Origin: Marimonas lutisalis
Lineage (GTDB): Bacteria > Pseudomonadota > Alphaproteobacteria > Rhodobacterales > Rhodobacteraceae
Length of the DNA: 64,000 nt
NCBI RefSeq assembly: GCF_005434965.1
Contig: NZ_SKCI01000001.1
Span: 952,952 to 1,016,951, forward strand
Reading direction: 5' to 3'
This document shows positions 50,208 to 58,829 of the stretch, piece by piece. The notes under the pieces are model-generated. The model saw only the letters and a program-made list of their open reading frames with translations. It made no database searches and was not told the DNA's origin. The number at the start of each line of letters is the position of its first letter. The stretch's first letter is position 1. Position numbers and translations under genes: made by a program.

Positions 50208-51047
50208 CTACCACCGCCCCGAGGCACCACCGCCCCCCGAGCTGCCGCCGCTGAACCCCGAGGAGGACGATTTCGACGATCCCAGCCGGGAAATCGAATA
50301 TTCGTTCTCCTGGGCATAGTCGCAGTTCTGGCAGCGGATGACGCGGCGGCCCCGGCCGGCGCTGTTGCGGGTGGCGGCCATGATGGTTTCGCGGGTCACC
50401 GACAGCATGCGCTGGCCGCATTGCGGGCAGCGCCCCATCGCCGTGATCCGGTCCTTCAGGCTGCGCCAGAGGATCATCAGCACGAAGGGCGCAAAAAGCA
50501 GGCTGGCCCACCAACCGCTAATGCCGCCGCTGCTCTCGGGCGGGGCGGCGCCGGCGTGAAAGGGGCGGGCGATGGTCTCGATCGTGCGGGTCACTCCCGC
50601 GCGGATTCCGGCCTCGTAACGGTCTTCGCGGAACGCCGGCAGCACCGCGCGGTCGATCACGTCGCGCGCCTGGCGGTTCCATTCGTTGTTGTATCCCTTG
50701 CCCAACTCCAGCCGCACCTCGCGGTCGCCATGCAGGACCAGCAGAAGAATGCCGTCATTGCGATCCGCGTCGCCGATGCCCCACTGATCGAAAAGCCCCG
50801 CGGCAAAGGTTTCAAGGTCCTGGTCGGGGGCGAAGGGCTCCTTGCGCGACAGCGTCACGACGGTGAATTCGATGCCGGTATCGGCACGCAGGCTGTCCAG
50901 GTCTGCACCGATCTCGGCCTCGGCCTCGGGGGGCAGAAGCCCGGCGAAATCGTTGACGGTGATCGTTTCAGGGTCGGGATAAGTCTGCGCAAAGGCCAGG
51001 GCAGGCACGGCCAGCACCAGCCACAGCGCGGTCAGAATACGTTTCAT
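50208..51047 (-). CDS. TPM-domain protein with C-terminal zinc-ribbon-like Cys and Gly/Ser-rich tail
   Basis: 279 aa, GAGAGATAGATC before the ATG. Signal peptide MKRILTALWLVLAVPALAFAQTYPD. TPM domain about 25-150 (ITVNDFAGLLPPEAEAEIGADLDSLRADTGIEFTVVTLSRKEPFAPDQDLETFAAGLFDQWGIGDADRNDGILLLVLHGDREVRLELGKGYNNEWNRQARDVIDR). One transmembrane helix about 180-195 (WWASLLFAPFVLMILWRSL). Then MGRCPQCGQRMLSVTRE and IRCQNCDYAQENEYSISR, two CxxC pairs, a zinc ribbon, and a tail SSSSGFSGGSSGGGGASGRW. TPM domains are linked to phosphatase activity and to photosystem repair in plants. The topology puts the ribbon in the cytosol. Confidence 0.85.
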   Translation of the reverse strand: MKRILTALWLVLAVPALAFAQTYPDPETITVNDFAGLLPPEAEAEIGADLDSLRADTGIEFTVVTLSRKEPFAPDQDLETFAAGLFDQWGIGDADRNDGILLLVLHGDREVRLELGKGYNNEWNRQARDVIDRAVLPAFREDRYEAGIRAGVTRTIETIARPFHAGAAPPESSGGISGWWASLLFAPFVLMILWRSLKDRITAMGRCPQCGQRMLSVTRETIMAATRNSAGRGRRVIRCQNCDYAQENEYSISRLGSSKSSSSGFSGGSSGGGGASGRW

Positions 51048-51110
51048 GATCTATCTCTCGGTCAGAAAATTCCTGATCGAAGGATAGGCGCGGCAGGCGC
51101 CGCCGGGCAA

Positions 51111-52280
51111 TCAGATTTGTGCGCCCGCGAAATCCACCACATCACGCAGCGCGGTCTCGAAACGCGTATCCTCGATCGTCATCGCCACCCGGACATGCCC
51201 TGCCGCCGCCGCGCCAAAGCTCTCGCCGGGCATCACCGCGATGCGCCGCTCCTCCAGCAGTTTCTCGGCGAAGCCCGTGCCGCTCATCCCCGTCGCGCGG
51301 ATATCCAGCATCAGGTACATCGCGCCTTCGGGGCGCACCGCGCGCACCGCGTTCTGCCCCTCCAGCACCTTCAGCGCGATCTCGCGCCGCCGCTGGAAGG
51401 GCGCGGCCACCCCGGCCTCGAACCCTGCGCCCTGCCGCAACGCGAACAGCGCCGCCTCCTGGATATAGCCCGCCACGCCATAGGTGGTGTGGGTCGAAAG
51501 GTTGATCATGTGGCGGATCGCCTCTTCGGGCCCCACGACCCAGCCGATCCGGCTGCCCGTCATCGCATGGCTTTTCGACATCGAGCCCACGACCAGCGTG
51601 CGCGCCGCCATCCCCGGGATGGCGCGGATCGACAGGTGCTGCCCCGCCCAGATCTGGGTGTCATAGACCTCGTCCGAGATCACCCAGAAATCACGTGCCT
51701 GCGCCACCCCGGCGATGCCCTCCAGCGTTTCGCGGGCATAGACCACCCCGGTCGGGTTGTTGGGCGTGTTGATCATCAGCGTCGCGGCGCCCTCGGCCAC
51801 CGCGTCGATATCGCCCGCGTCGGGCTGAAAGCCCGCCTCGGGCCGCGCCGCCACGGGGCAGGGGATCGCGCCCGCCGCCCGGATCGTGCCGGGATAGGTG
51901 GCATAATAGGGATCGATGAACAGCGCCCTTTGTCCCGGATCGGTCAGCGCCATATGCGCTGCGAAAAGGCCCGATTGCCCGCCGGGTGTCACCAGCACAT
52001 TGTCACGGGTCGTCTTCACGCCACTGGCGGCTTCGACCCGCGCCGCGATCTCGTCGCGCAGCGCCGGAATGCCGGGAATATCGGCATAACCCGTATGCCC
52101 CGCCGCCGCCGCGCGGTGCATTTCATCCAGGATCGACAAGTCGGTGCCGATATCATGCTCACCGATGGTCAGTTCGACCACCGGCTCGCCCGCGGCCTTC
52201 ATCGCGCGGGCCTTGAAGAACAGATCCCACCCGCCCGAGCCGTCCGGCGTCAGCGTGGTGATGCGTTTCGACAAAGCCAT
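51111..52280 (-). CDS. PLP-dependent class I/II aminotransferase
   Basis: 389 aa from the ATG at 52280 (GGAGGGAATCGC). The PLP lysine lies in LVVGSMSKSHAMTGSRIGWVVGPEE; NTPNNPTGVVYARETLEGIAG and ISDEVYDTQIW provide the Asn, Asp and Tyr contacts; and VRVAMTIEDTRFETALRDV holds the Arg that grips the substrate carboxylate. Closest to the fold-type I aspartate/aromatic-type aminotransferases. Substrate pair not assignable. It may form a unit with the preceding MmcQ gene 52 bases upstream. Confidence 0.88.
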   Translation of the reverse strand: MALSKRITTLTPDGSGGWDLFFKARAMKAAGEPVVELTIGEHDIGTDLSILDEMHRAAAAGHTGYADIPGIPALRDEIAARVEAASGVKTTRDNVLVTPGGQSGLFAAHMALTDPGQRALFIDPYYATYPGTIRAAGAIPCPVAARPEAGFQPDAGDIDAVAEGAATLMINTPNNPTGVVYARETLEGIAGVAQARDFWVISDEVYDTQIWAGQHLSIRAIPGMAARTLVVGSMSKSHAMTGSRIGWVVGPEEAIRHMINLSTHTTYGVAGYIQEAALFALRQGAGFEAGVAAPFQRRREIALKVLEGQNAVRAVRPEGAMYLMLDIRATGMSGTGFAEKLLEERRIAVMPGESFGAAAAGHVRVAMTIEDTRFETALRDVVDFAGAQI

Positions 52281-52332
52281 GCGATTCCCTCCTGCAATCC
52301 TGCGGGCAAGGCACCGCGCTGGCGCGGGAATG

Positions 52333-52683
52333 TCAATCCGGTCGCGCGGGCAGGGCGGCTTGCGCCTTCTGCGGCAGACCGGCGCGGATCGTGTCATAGG
52401 CCACGCCCAGCCGGTGGCGCGCCTCGGCCTCGTCGAAGCTCTCGAAGGGCAGGTTCACCCAGGAGCGGTGGAAATAGGGCGCCTTCACGCCCACGCCCGC
52501 CTCGATCAGCATCTGCGCGGTCTCCACGTCGGGGCATTTGAGCGACACGCCTTCGCCCTTCGCGCCGACCGCGGCGAAAATCTTGCCACCCACTTTCCAC
52601 ACGTCATGCCCCGGCCCGAACGGGGCCGAGCATTCCGCGCCGGGAAAGCCGGCGCAGATGCGGTTCACGATGTCGCGGCTCAT
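52333..52683 (-). CDS. MmcQ/YjbR-family small protein
   Basis: 116 aa from the ATG at 52683 (AGAGGGAGAGTGCC). Pattern: SRDIVNRICAGFPGAECSAPFGPGHDVWKVGGKIFAAVGAKGEGVSLKCPDVETAQMLIEAGVGVKAPYFHRSWVNLPFESFDEAEARHRLGVAYDTIRAGLPQK. It is a cytosolic DNA-binding-like fold (cysteine-methylation-associated YjbR group). Function unknown. Confidence 0.85.
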   Translation of the reverse strand: MSRDIVNRICAGFPGAECSAPFGPGHDVWKVGGKIFAAVGAKGEGVSLKCPDVETAQMLIEAGVGVKAPYFHRSWVNLPFESFDEAEARHRLGVAYDTIRAGLPQKAQAALPARPD

Positions 52684-52857
52684 GGCACTCTCCCTCTTGG
52701 CAGGGAACAGCCTATCACGTAATGTCATGCCCATGAACGGAACCTGCATCATTACCTGCTGCATTATCGGCTGACATCGTCAGGCGGGCCGTTCTTCTGT
52801 TTCCATCCAAGATCGAAGTTGCTAAGCCCGCCGCGAGGCCGCGCGCGTGAGGGCAAC

Positions 52858-54252
52858 ATGACCGAGATTAAACTCTACAACACCCGGACCCGGACCAAGG
52901 AAACCTTCCAGCCGATCGATCTGTCGAACGTGCGGATGTATGTCTGCGGGCCCACCGTCTATGACCGCGCGCATCTGGGCAACGCACGTCCGGTGGTGGT
53001 GTTCGACACGCTCTTCCGGCTCCTGCGGCATGTCTATGGGCCCGATCACGTGACCTATGTGCGCAACTTCACCGACGTGGATGACAAGATCAACGCGCGC
53101 GCCGCCCAGTCCGGCCGCCCGATCTCCGAAATCACCGCCGAGACGACGCAATGGTTCCTCGATGACATGGCCGCCCTCGGCGCGCTCGAGCCCACGCACA
53201 TGCCCCGCGCGACGCAGTATATCCCGCAGATGATCGCCATGATCGAGGACCTGATCGCAAGCGGCCACGCCTACGCGGCCGAGGGGCATGTGCTCTTCTC
53301 GGTCGAAAGCTACAAGGACTATGGAGCGCTCTCGGGCCGCTCGGTCGATGACATGATTGCCGGCGCCCGGGTCGAGGTCGCGCCCTACAAGCGCAACCCG
53401 ATGGATTTCGTGCTGTGGAAACCCTCCACACCCGATCTGCCCGGCTGGGACAGCCCCTGGGGCCGCGGCCGCCCCGGCTGGCATATCGAATGCTCGGCCA
53501 TGTCCTACGAGCTTCTGGGCGCATCCTTCGACATCCACGGTGGCGGCAACGACCTGATGTTCCCGCACCACGAAAACGAAATCGCGCAAAGCTGCTGCGC
53601 CCACCCGCAGGGCGATTTCGCCCATGTCTGGATGCATAACGAGATGTTGCAGGTTGAAGGCAAGAAGATGTCCAAATCCCTGGGCAATTTCTTCACCGTG
53701 CATGACCTGCTGGAGCAGGGGGTGCCGGGCGAGGTGATCCGTTTCGTCTTCCTGTCGACACACTACCGCAAGCCGATGGACTGGACCGCGAAGAAGGCTG
53801 CCGAGGCTGAAAAGAAACTTGCTCAGTGGTTTCGCAGAACTGATGGTGTCGACGCTTCCACAATAGTGCCGTCTCGCGCTTTGGCTGCCCTCGCAGACGA
53901 TTTGAACACGCACTTGGTGCTGTCTGAAATGAACAACATGTCAGCCCCGCAACTTAAGGCAACTATGCAGTTACTTGGGTTTCCAAATGCCGAAGATGTC
54001 GATTGGTTCCGGGAAAGGGCGTCAAAGATGTCAGGCGTGGCTTCCAGTTTCGGGCACAGTTTGGAACAGCCGCTGCTTCGCGAATTGATGGACCGTTGGC
54101 AGCGGTTTCGTAATGAAAAGAACTACGAAGCGGCTGACGAATTGAAAGGCCAAATCGAAGCTGTTGGCGTGAAACTGGTTGCAGGGCCGGATGGGCCGCA
54201 AGCGACGCTGGAAAAGGACTTCGACCCCGCCAAGCTGGAGGCCCTGAAATGA
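52858..54252 (+). CDS. cysS: Cysteinyl-tRNA synthetase
   Basis: 464 aa from the ATG at 52858 (an upstream ATG at 52819 would add 13 residues). The HIGH motif is [16 protein letters not shown], the zinc site uses the Cys in MYVCGP and IECSAMS with His/Glu in [10 protein letters not shown], and KMSKS is [11 protein letters not shown]. The C-terminal helical anticodon domain ([18 protein letters not shown] ... [36 protein letters not shown]) is complete though a little short. From about 53,800 to 54,180 the codon choice changes sharply to TTG, TTA, ACT, AGA and ATA, unlike the 5' part and the flanking genes. That suggests the 3' third came by recombination. Confidence 0.95.
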   Translation: MTEIKLYNTRTRTKETFQPIDLSNVRMYVCGPTVYDRAHLGNARPVVVFDTLFRLLRHVYGPDHVTYVRNFTDVDDKINARAAQSGRPISEITAETTQWFLDDMAALGALEPTHMPRATQYIPQMIAMIEDLIASGHAYAAEGHVLFSVESYKDYGALSGRSVDDMIAGARVEVAPYKRNPMDFVLWKPSTPDLPGWDSPWGRGRPGWHIECSAMSYELLGASFDIHGGGNDLMFPHHENEIAQSCCAHPQGDFAHVWMHNEMLQVEGKKMSKSLGNFFTVHDLLEQGVPGEVIRFVFLSTHYRKPMDWTAKKAAEAEKKLAQWFRRTDGVDASTIVPSRALAALADDLNTHLVLSEMNNMSAPQLKATMQLLGFPNAEDVDWFRERASKMSGVASSFGHSLEQPLLRELMDRWQRFRNEKNYEAADELKGQIEAVGVKLVAGPDGPQATLEKDFDPAKLEALK

Positions 54253-54340
54253 CCCGTCCAGCGCGCGAAACAGAGGTTTGCCCCCGGCCCGCGGGTGGGG
54301 GCGTATTCGCCCCCGCCCTGGGGGGCGGGTCGGGGGCGAA

Positions 54341-54360
54341 CCGGATCGCAGGCGATCCGG
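54341..54360 (+). terminator. Hairpin between cysS and cimA
   Basis: CCGGATCGC-AG-GCGATCCGG, a 9-bp perfect stem with a 2-base loop (probably 8 bp with a 4-base loop in RNA) in the 190-base gap. No U-run follows. The rest of the gap holds G/C tracts and no gene; an open frame at 54249-54446 overlaps both neighbours and has no support. Confidence 0.4.
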
Positions 54361-54442
54361 AGGAAAACCTGCACTGTGCAACGCAAGCGGGGCGGCCGGG
54401 CGCTGCCCGTGACGCAAGCGTCCCGGGCAAAGGAATGCACCG

Positions 54443-56053
54443 ATGACTGACCGTCTCTACATCTACGACACCACGCTGCGCGACGGGCAGCAGACACAGG
54501 GCGTGCAGTTCTCGACCCCGGAAAAGCACCAGATCGCCAAGACGCTCGATGCGCTGGGCGTCGATTACATCGAAGGCGGCTGGCCCGGCGCCAACCCCAC
54601 CGACAGCGAGTTTTTCGCCGAGGCCCCGAAAACCCGCGCCACCTTCACCGCCTTCGGCATGACCAAGCGGGCCGGGCGCTCGGCCGAAAACGATGACGTG
54701 CTGGCCGAGGTGATGAACGCCGCCACGCCGGCCGTCTGCCTTGTCGGCAAGACGCATGATTTCCACGTCGAAACCGCGCTGGGCATCACGCTTCAGGAAA
54801 ATCTCGAAAACATCCGTGCCTCGGTCGCGCACATGGTGGCGCAGGGGCGCGAGGCGCTTTTCGATGCCGAGCATTTCTTCGACGGCTACAAATCGAACGC
54901 GCCTTATGCGCTGGAATGTGCGCTCGCGGCCTACCAGGCCGGCGCCCGCTGGGTGGTGCTGTGCGACACCAACGGCGGCACCCTGCCGCCCGAGATCCAC
55001 GATATCACCCGCGCGGTGATCGAGGCTGGCGTGCCCGGCACCCACCTTGGCATCCACACCCATAATGACACCGAAAACGCCGTCGCGGGCAGCCTGGCCG
55101 CCATCGACGCGGGCGCGCGGCAGGTGCAGGGCACCTTGAACGGGCTGGGCGAACGCTGCGGCAACGCCAACCTGACCACGCTCATCCCGACGCTTCTTCT
55201 GAAAGAACCCTATGCCAGCGCGTTTGAAACCGGCATCACCCATGATGCGCTGAAAACGCTCACCCAAGCCAGCCGCCAGCTCGATGACATCCTCAACCGC
55301 GTGCCGATGCGCCAGGCGCCCTATGTCGGGGTCTCGGCCTTTGCGCACAAGGCGGGGCTGCATGCCAGCGCCATCCTCAAGGATCCCACCACCTATGAGC
55401 ATATCGACCCCGAGGCGGTGGGCAACGCCCGCATCATCCCGATGTCGAACCAGGCCGGCCAGTCGAACCTGCGCCGCCGCCTGGCCGAGGCCGGGATTGA
55501 GGTGGAGAAAGACAATCCCGCGCTCGCCCGCATTCTTGAGGAAATCAAGCGGCGCGAGGCCGAGGGTTATACCTATGACAGCGCGCAGGCCAGTTTCGAA
55601 CTTCTGGCGCGGCGCGAACTGGGCCTCATGCCCGAGTTCTTCGAGGTGAAGCGCTACAAGGTCACCGTCGAACGCCGTAAGAACAAGTACAACCGCATGG
55701 TCTCGCTCTCCGAGGCGGTCGTGGTCGTGAAGGTCGACGGCGAGAAGAAGCTCTCGGTCTCCGAAAGCCTTGACGAGTCCGGCTCCGACCGCGGCCCGGT
55801 GAACGCGCTCGCCAAGGCGCTGGGCAAGGACCTTGGCCGCTACCAGCAGGCGATCGACGATATGCATCTCGTCGATTTCAAGGTGCGCATCACCCAGGGC
55901 GGCACCGAAGCCGTGACCCGCGTCATCATCGACAGCCAGGACGGGCAGGGGCGACGCTGGTCCACCGTCGGCGTCAGCGCCAACATCGTCGATGCCTCCT
56001 TCGACGCGCTCCTAGACGCGATCGACTGGAAACTCCTGCGCGACGGGGCCTGA
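54443..56053 (+). CDS. cimA: (R)-citramalate synthase CimA
   Basis: 536 aa, AAAGGAATGCACCG before the ATG. HMGL-like barrel: LYIYDTTLRDGQQTQGVQFSTPEKHQIAKTLDALGVDYIEGGWPGANPTD with the catalytic Arg and metal Asp, and LCDTNGGTLPPEIHD and LGIHTHNDTENAVAGSLAAIDAGARQVQGTLNGLGERCGNANL with the HxH metal ligands. The C-terminal LeuA dimer/regulatory domain is about 390-530 (LMPEFFEVKRYKVTVERRKNKYNRMVSLSEAVVVVKVDGEKK...). Condenses acetyl-CoA and pyruvate to citramalate for isoleucine synthesis. The GGWPGANPTD signature and length separate it from LeuA and homocitrate synthase. Confidence 0.9.
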   Translation: MTDRLYIYDTTLRDGQQTQGVQFSTPEKHQIAKTLDALGVDYIEGGWPGANPTDSEFFAEAPKTRATFTAFGMTKRAGRSAENDDVLAEVMNAATPAVCLVGKTHDFHVETALGITLQENLENIRASVAHMVAQGREALFDAEHFFDGYKSNAPYALECALAAYQAGARWVVLCDTNGGTLPPEIHDITRAVIEAGVPGTHLGIHTHNDTENAVAGSLAAIDAGARQVQGTLNGLGERCGNANLTTLIPTLLLKEPYASAFETGITHDALKTLTQASRQLDDILNRVPMRQAPYVGVSAFAHKAGLHASAILKDPTTYEHIDPEAVGNARIIPMSNQAGQSNLRRRLAEAGIEVEKDNPALARILEEIKRREAEGYTYDSAQASFELLARRELGLMPEFFEVKRYKVTVERRKNKYNRMVSLSEAVVVVKVDGEKKLSVSESLDESGSDRGPVNALAKALGKDLGRYQQAIDDMHLVDFKVRITQGGTEAVTRVIIDSQDGQGRRWSTVGVSANIVDASFDALLDAIDWKLLRDGA

Positions 56054-56054
56054 G

Positions 56055-56765
56055 ATGGACATGACGGCTTTCTTCAAGCTGCACAGCGGGCTTGATCGCG
56101 AAGGCCCCGGCCACCCCGACGAAATTGCCTGGGCGGTCGAGCAGGTAGGCGCTTCCGGCGCCGCCCGCATGCTCGATGCAGGATCGGGCCCGGGCGGCGA
56201 CGTGCCGGCCCTGCGCACCGCCATGCCCGGGGCGACCATCCTGGCCGTCGACAGCCACGCGCCCTTCATCGACGATCTGAACGCGCGCTTTGCGGACGAT
56301 CCGCAGGTCACTGGGCAGGCAGCCGACATTATGACCGCCCAAGGCCCGTTCGATTTCATCTGGTGCGCCGGCGCCATCTACTTCGTCGGCGTCACCGAGG
56401 CGCTTTCCGGCTGGCGCGCCGCGCTGGCGCCGGGGGGCGCAATCGCCTTCTCGCAGGCCTGCCTCTTCCGCCCCGATCCGCCCGCCGCTGTCGATACCCT
56501 GTTCGAAGGCTATCCCGTCACCGATGAGGCCGGCATCAAGGCCCAGGTCGCAGCCGCGGGATATGATCTGCTGGCCACCCGCCCGGTCTCGGACGCGGCC
56601 TGGGAGGCCTATTTCCAGCCGATGGAGACCCGCATCGCCGCGCTGCGCCCCGACGCCGATCCGGCCCTGAACGCGGTTCTGGACGACGCCGAAACCGAGC
56701 TCGCCACATGGCGCGCGCACCGGCGCGACTTCGGCTATCTCCTCTGCGTGGTGCGCCCGGCATGA
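56055..56765 (+). CDS. Class I SAM-dependent methyltransferase
   Basis: 236 aa, two bases after cimA stops. Motif I: ARMLDAGSGPGGDVPALRTAMPGATILAVDSHAPFIDDLNARF; then ADIMTAQGPFDFIWCAGAIYFVGVTEALSGWRAALAPGGAIAFSQ (post-I and II). N-terminus MDMTAFFKLHSGLDREGPGHPDEIAWAVEQVG. The family resembles small-molecule C- or N-methyltransferases (UbiE/COQ5-like). Substrate unknown. Its stop overlaps the next start (ATGA). Confidence 0.85.
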   Translation: MDMTAFFKLHSGLDREGPGHPDEIAWAVEQVGASGAARMLDAGSGPGGDVPALRTAMPGATILAVDSHAPFIDDLNARFADDPQVTGQAADIMTAQGPFDFIWCAGAIYFVGVTEALSGWRAALAPGGAIAFSQACLFRPDPPAAVDTLFEGYPVTDEAGIKAQVAAAGYDLLATRPVSDAAWEAYFQPMETRIAALRPDADPALNAVLDDAETELATWRAHRRDFGYLLCVVRPA

Positions 56766-57526
56766 GTGACGATATCGCCGCCTGCGCCGAAATCGTTGCC
56801 CGGGGCGATCCGCACCGCTTTCGCGCCACCATGGCCGCCCCCGTGCCCGCCCGCGAAAAACTCTTCCCGCTCTACGCCCTGAACGTCGAGGTTTCGCGCG
56901 CGCCTTGGGTCACGGCCGAGCCGGGCATCGCAGAGATCCGCCTGCAATGGTGGATCGACGCCCTGAACGAAATCGCCGCCGACGGCGTGGTGCGCCGGCA
57001 CGAGGTCGTCGTGCCGCTGGCGATGCACCTGGCACCCGACCAGGCCCGCGCGCTCGTCCCGCTGGTCGAGGCGCGCAGCTGGGACATCTACAATGATCCG
57101 TTCGAGACCTCAGCGGCATTGATGGCCCATATAGCCGATACGTCGGGGCGGTTGATGGAAACCGCCGCTGGCCTTCTGGGCCCGGGCGCCGAGGCCCCCG
57201 CGCGCGAGGCCGGGCTGGCGCTCGGACTGGCCAACTGGTTTCTCGCGGTGCCGGCGCTGACGGCGGCAGGCCGCCGCCCGCTGCCCGATGACAGCGACGC
57301 GGCGCTCACGGCGCTGGCCGAAACAGGGCTCGCGCATCTCGAAAACGCGCGCCGGGCCAGTATCCCTGCGGCTGCGCGGCCCGCCTTCCTGCCGCTGGCC
57401 GGTGCGGCGCGCATCCTGCGCAGGGCACGCAAGGCCCCCGCGCGCATTCGAGATGGCGGCCTCGCCGTCAGCCCGTTCCGCGAAAGGCTCGATCTCATGA
57501 AAGCCGCTCTGACTGGCCGTTGGTAG
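56762..57526 (+). CDS. Squalene/phytoene synthase-family protein (NDUFAF6-like)
   Basis: 254 aa; ATG overlaps the methyltransferase stop. Matches the shorter members of the family: DIAACAEIVARGDPHRFRATMAAPVPAREKLFPLYALNVEVSRAPWVTAEPGIAEIRLQWWIDALNEIAADG ... GLALGLANWFLAVPALTAAGRRPLPD. The D-x3-D prenyl-diphosphate motifs are not intact (DALNE; no second DxxxD), as in the non-catalytic homologues related to complex I assembly factor NDUFAF6. A role in complex I assembly rather than carotenoid synthesis is more likely. Forms an operon with cimA and the methyltransferase. Confidence 0.75.
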   Translation: MSDDIAACAEIVARGDPHRFRATMAAPVPAREKLFPLYALNVEVSRAPWVTAEPGIAEIRLQWWIDALNEIAADGVVRRHEVVVPLAMHLAPDQARALVPLVEARSWDIYNDPFETSAALMAHIADTSGRLMETAAGLLGPGAEAPAREAGLALGLANWFLAVPALTAAGRRPLPDDSDAALTALAETGLAHLENARRASIPAAARPAFLPLAGAARILRRARKAPARIRDGGLAVSPFRERLDLMKAALTGRW

Positions 57527-57562
57527 CCGCTTACCAAGCCTGGCGGTCGCTTGCTGGCGATC

Positions 57563-58789
57563 TCAGACGTATTCGTCTTCGCGCCGGAACCACATCCAGA
57601 TCAATGCGCCGCCGGCCAGCATCAGGAACGGCGCCATCGCCAGGTTCACGCTGGCCCAGCCCGCCATCGCATCCCCGCCCGAGCAGTTCATCAATCCACC
57701 GCTCGCCAGCGAGGCCACGGTCACACCGCCAAAGACGATCAGGTCGTTCATCCCCTGCATCCGGCCACGCTCTTCCGGCGCGTGCGATGCGGCCAGCATC
57801 GTCGTCGCCCCGATGAAGCCGAAGTTCCATCCGATCCCCAGCAGGATCAGCGCGATATAGAAGTTTTCCAGCGCCACGCCCTGCAGTGCCACGGCCCCGG
57901 CGCCCGCCAGGATCACCAGCCCGGTCGCGACGATGGTCTTTACCCCGAACCGCGCGATCAGGTGGCCGGTGAAAAAGCTGGGGATATACATGGCCAGCAC
58001 ATGCGCGCTCACGATGTCGGCGGCCGTGCCGGTCTCGAAGCCGCAGCCCACCACGGCGAGCGGCGTCGATGTCATCACCAGGTTCATCAGCGCATAGGAC
58101 ACCATCGCACAGATCACCGACACGGCGATGATCGGCGTTGCGATCAGTTCCTTGCGTGTACGCCCCTTGGGTTCGCCCTCTTTCGGGACGGGCGGTTTCG
58201 GGATGTCGAGGAACAGAAACAGCGCCGAGCCCAGTACATTGGTCAGGATCACCGCCATGTAGGTGCCCATGAACGGGATCACCATCGCATCCGCCGTCAC
58301 CTTCACGATCTGCGGCCCGATGATGGCCGAGGCCAGGCCGCCCGCCATGACATAGGAAATCGCCTTCGGCCGGAACGAATCGCTGGCGGTATCGGCGGCG
58401 GCAAAGCGGTAAAACCCGTGCGCCGACATGTAGACCCCGGTCAGAAGAGACCCGGCCAGGAAAATTGGAAAGGACGCCTGGTAAAGGCCATAGGCCCCGA
58501 CGACGCCGCCCAGCGCCCCGAAACCCGCGCCCACGAAAAACCCGGTGCGCCGGCCGAACTTCTGCATGATCCCCGACACCGGCGTCGCCGCCAGCATCGA
58601 ACCCAGAACGATAAGCGAGATCGGCAGCGTGGCGAAACAGGCATTGGTCGCCAGCGACTGGCCGGCCAGCCCGCCGATGGTGAAAATCATCGGCATCTGT
58701 GCGCCCAGGATGGCCTGCGCCAGAACAAGGATCACGACATTGCGCTTGGCGCGGGTGTCGTCATGGGGCTGTGTTGCTGCGTCTGTCAT
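57563..58789 (-). CDS. MFS transporter
   Basis: 408 aa; no strong ribosome site at the ATG. Twelve helices. Loop 2-3 motif: FGRRTGFFVGAGFG; the N-terminus RNVVILVLAQAILGAQMPMIFTIGGLAGQSL and the middle loop DIPKPPVPKEGEPKGRTRKELIATPI fit YfkF/nitrate-nitrite-like MFS of Rhodobacterales. Substrate unknown. Convergent with the cimA operon, and transcribed away from cobB. Confidence 0.82.
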   Translation of the reverse strand: MTDAATQPHDDTRAKRNVVILVLAQAILGAQMPMIFTIGGLAGQSLATNACFATLPISLIVLGSMLAATPVSGIMQKFGRRTGFFVGAGFGALGGVVGAYGLYQASFPIFLAGSLLTGVYMSAHGFYRFAAADTASDSFRPKAISYVMAGGLASAIIGPQIVKVTADAMVIPFMGTYMAVILTNVLGSALFLFLDIPKPPVPKEGEPKGRTRKELIATPIIAVSVICAMVSYALMNLVMTSTPLAVVGCGFETGTAADIVSAHVLAMYIPSFFTGHLIARFGVKTIVATGLVILAGAGAVALQGVALENFYIALILLGIGWNFGFIGATTMLAASHAPEERGRMQGMNDLIVFGGVTVASLASGGLMNCSGGDAMAGWASVNLAMAPFLMLAGGALIWMWFRREDEYV

Positions 58790-58829
58790 GCAGGCGGCTT
58801 ACTGTGAAGCGGGGATGCCGTCCAGATGG

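Noticed and set aside
50019-52541. 840-codon plus-strand frame over the TPM and aminotransferase genes
   Set aside because: Antisense to two genes with full catalytic motifs; composition is Arg/His/Gln-rich.
54249-54446. 65-codon frame between cysS and cimA, considered as a leader peptide
   Set aside because: No run of Ile/Leu/Val codons as expected for an attenuator, and no ribosome site; it overlaps both neighbours.
53963-55867. 634-codon minus-strand frame over cysS 3' end and cimA
   Set aside because: Antisense shadow; cimA motifs on the plus strand are unambiguous.
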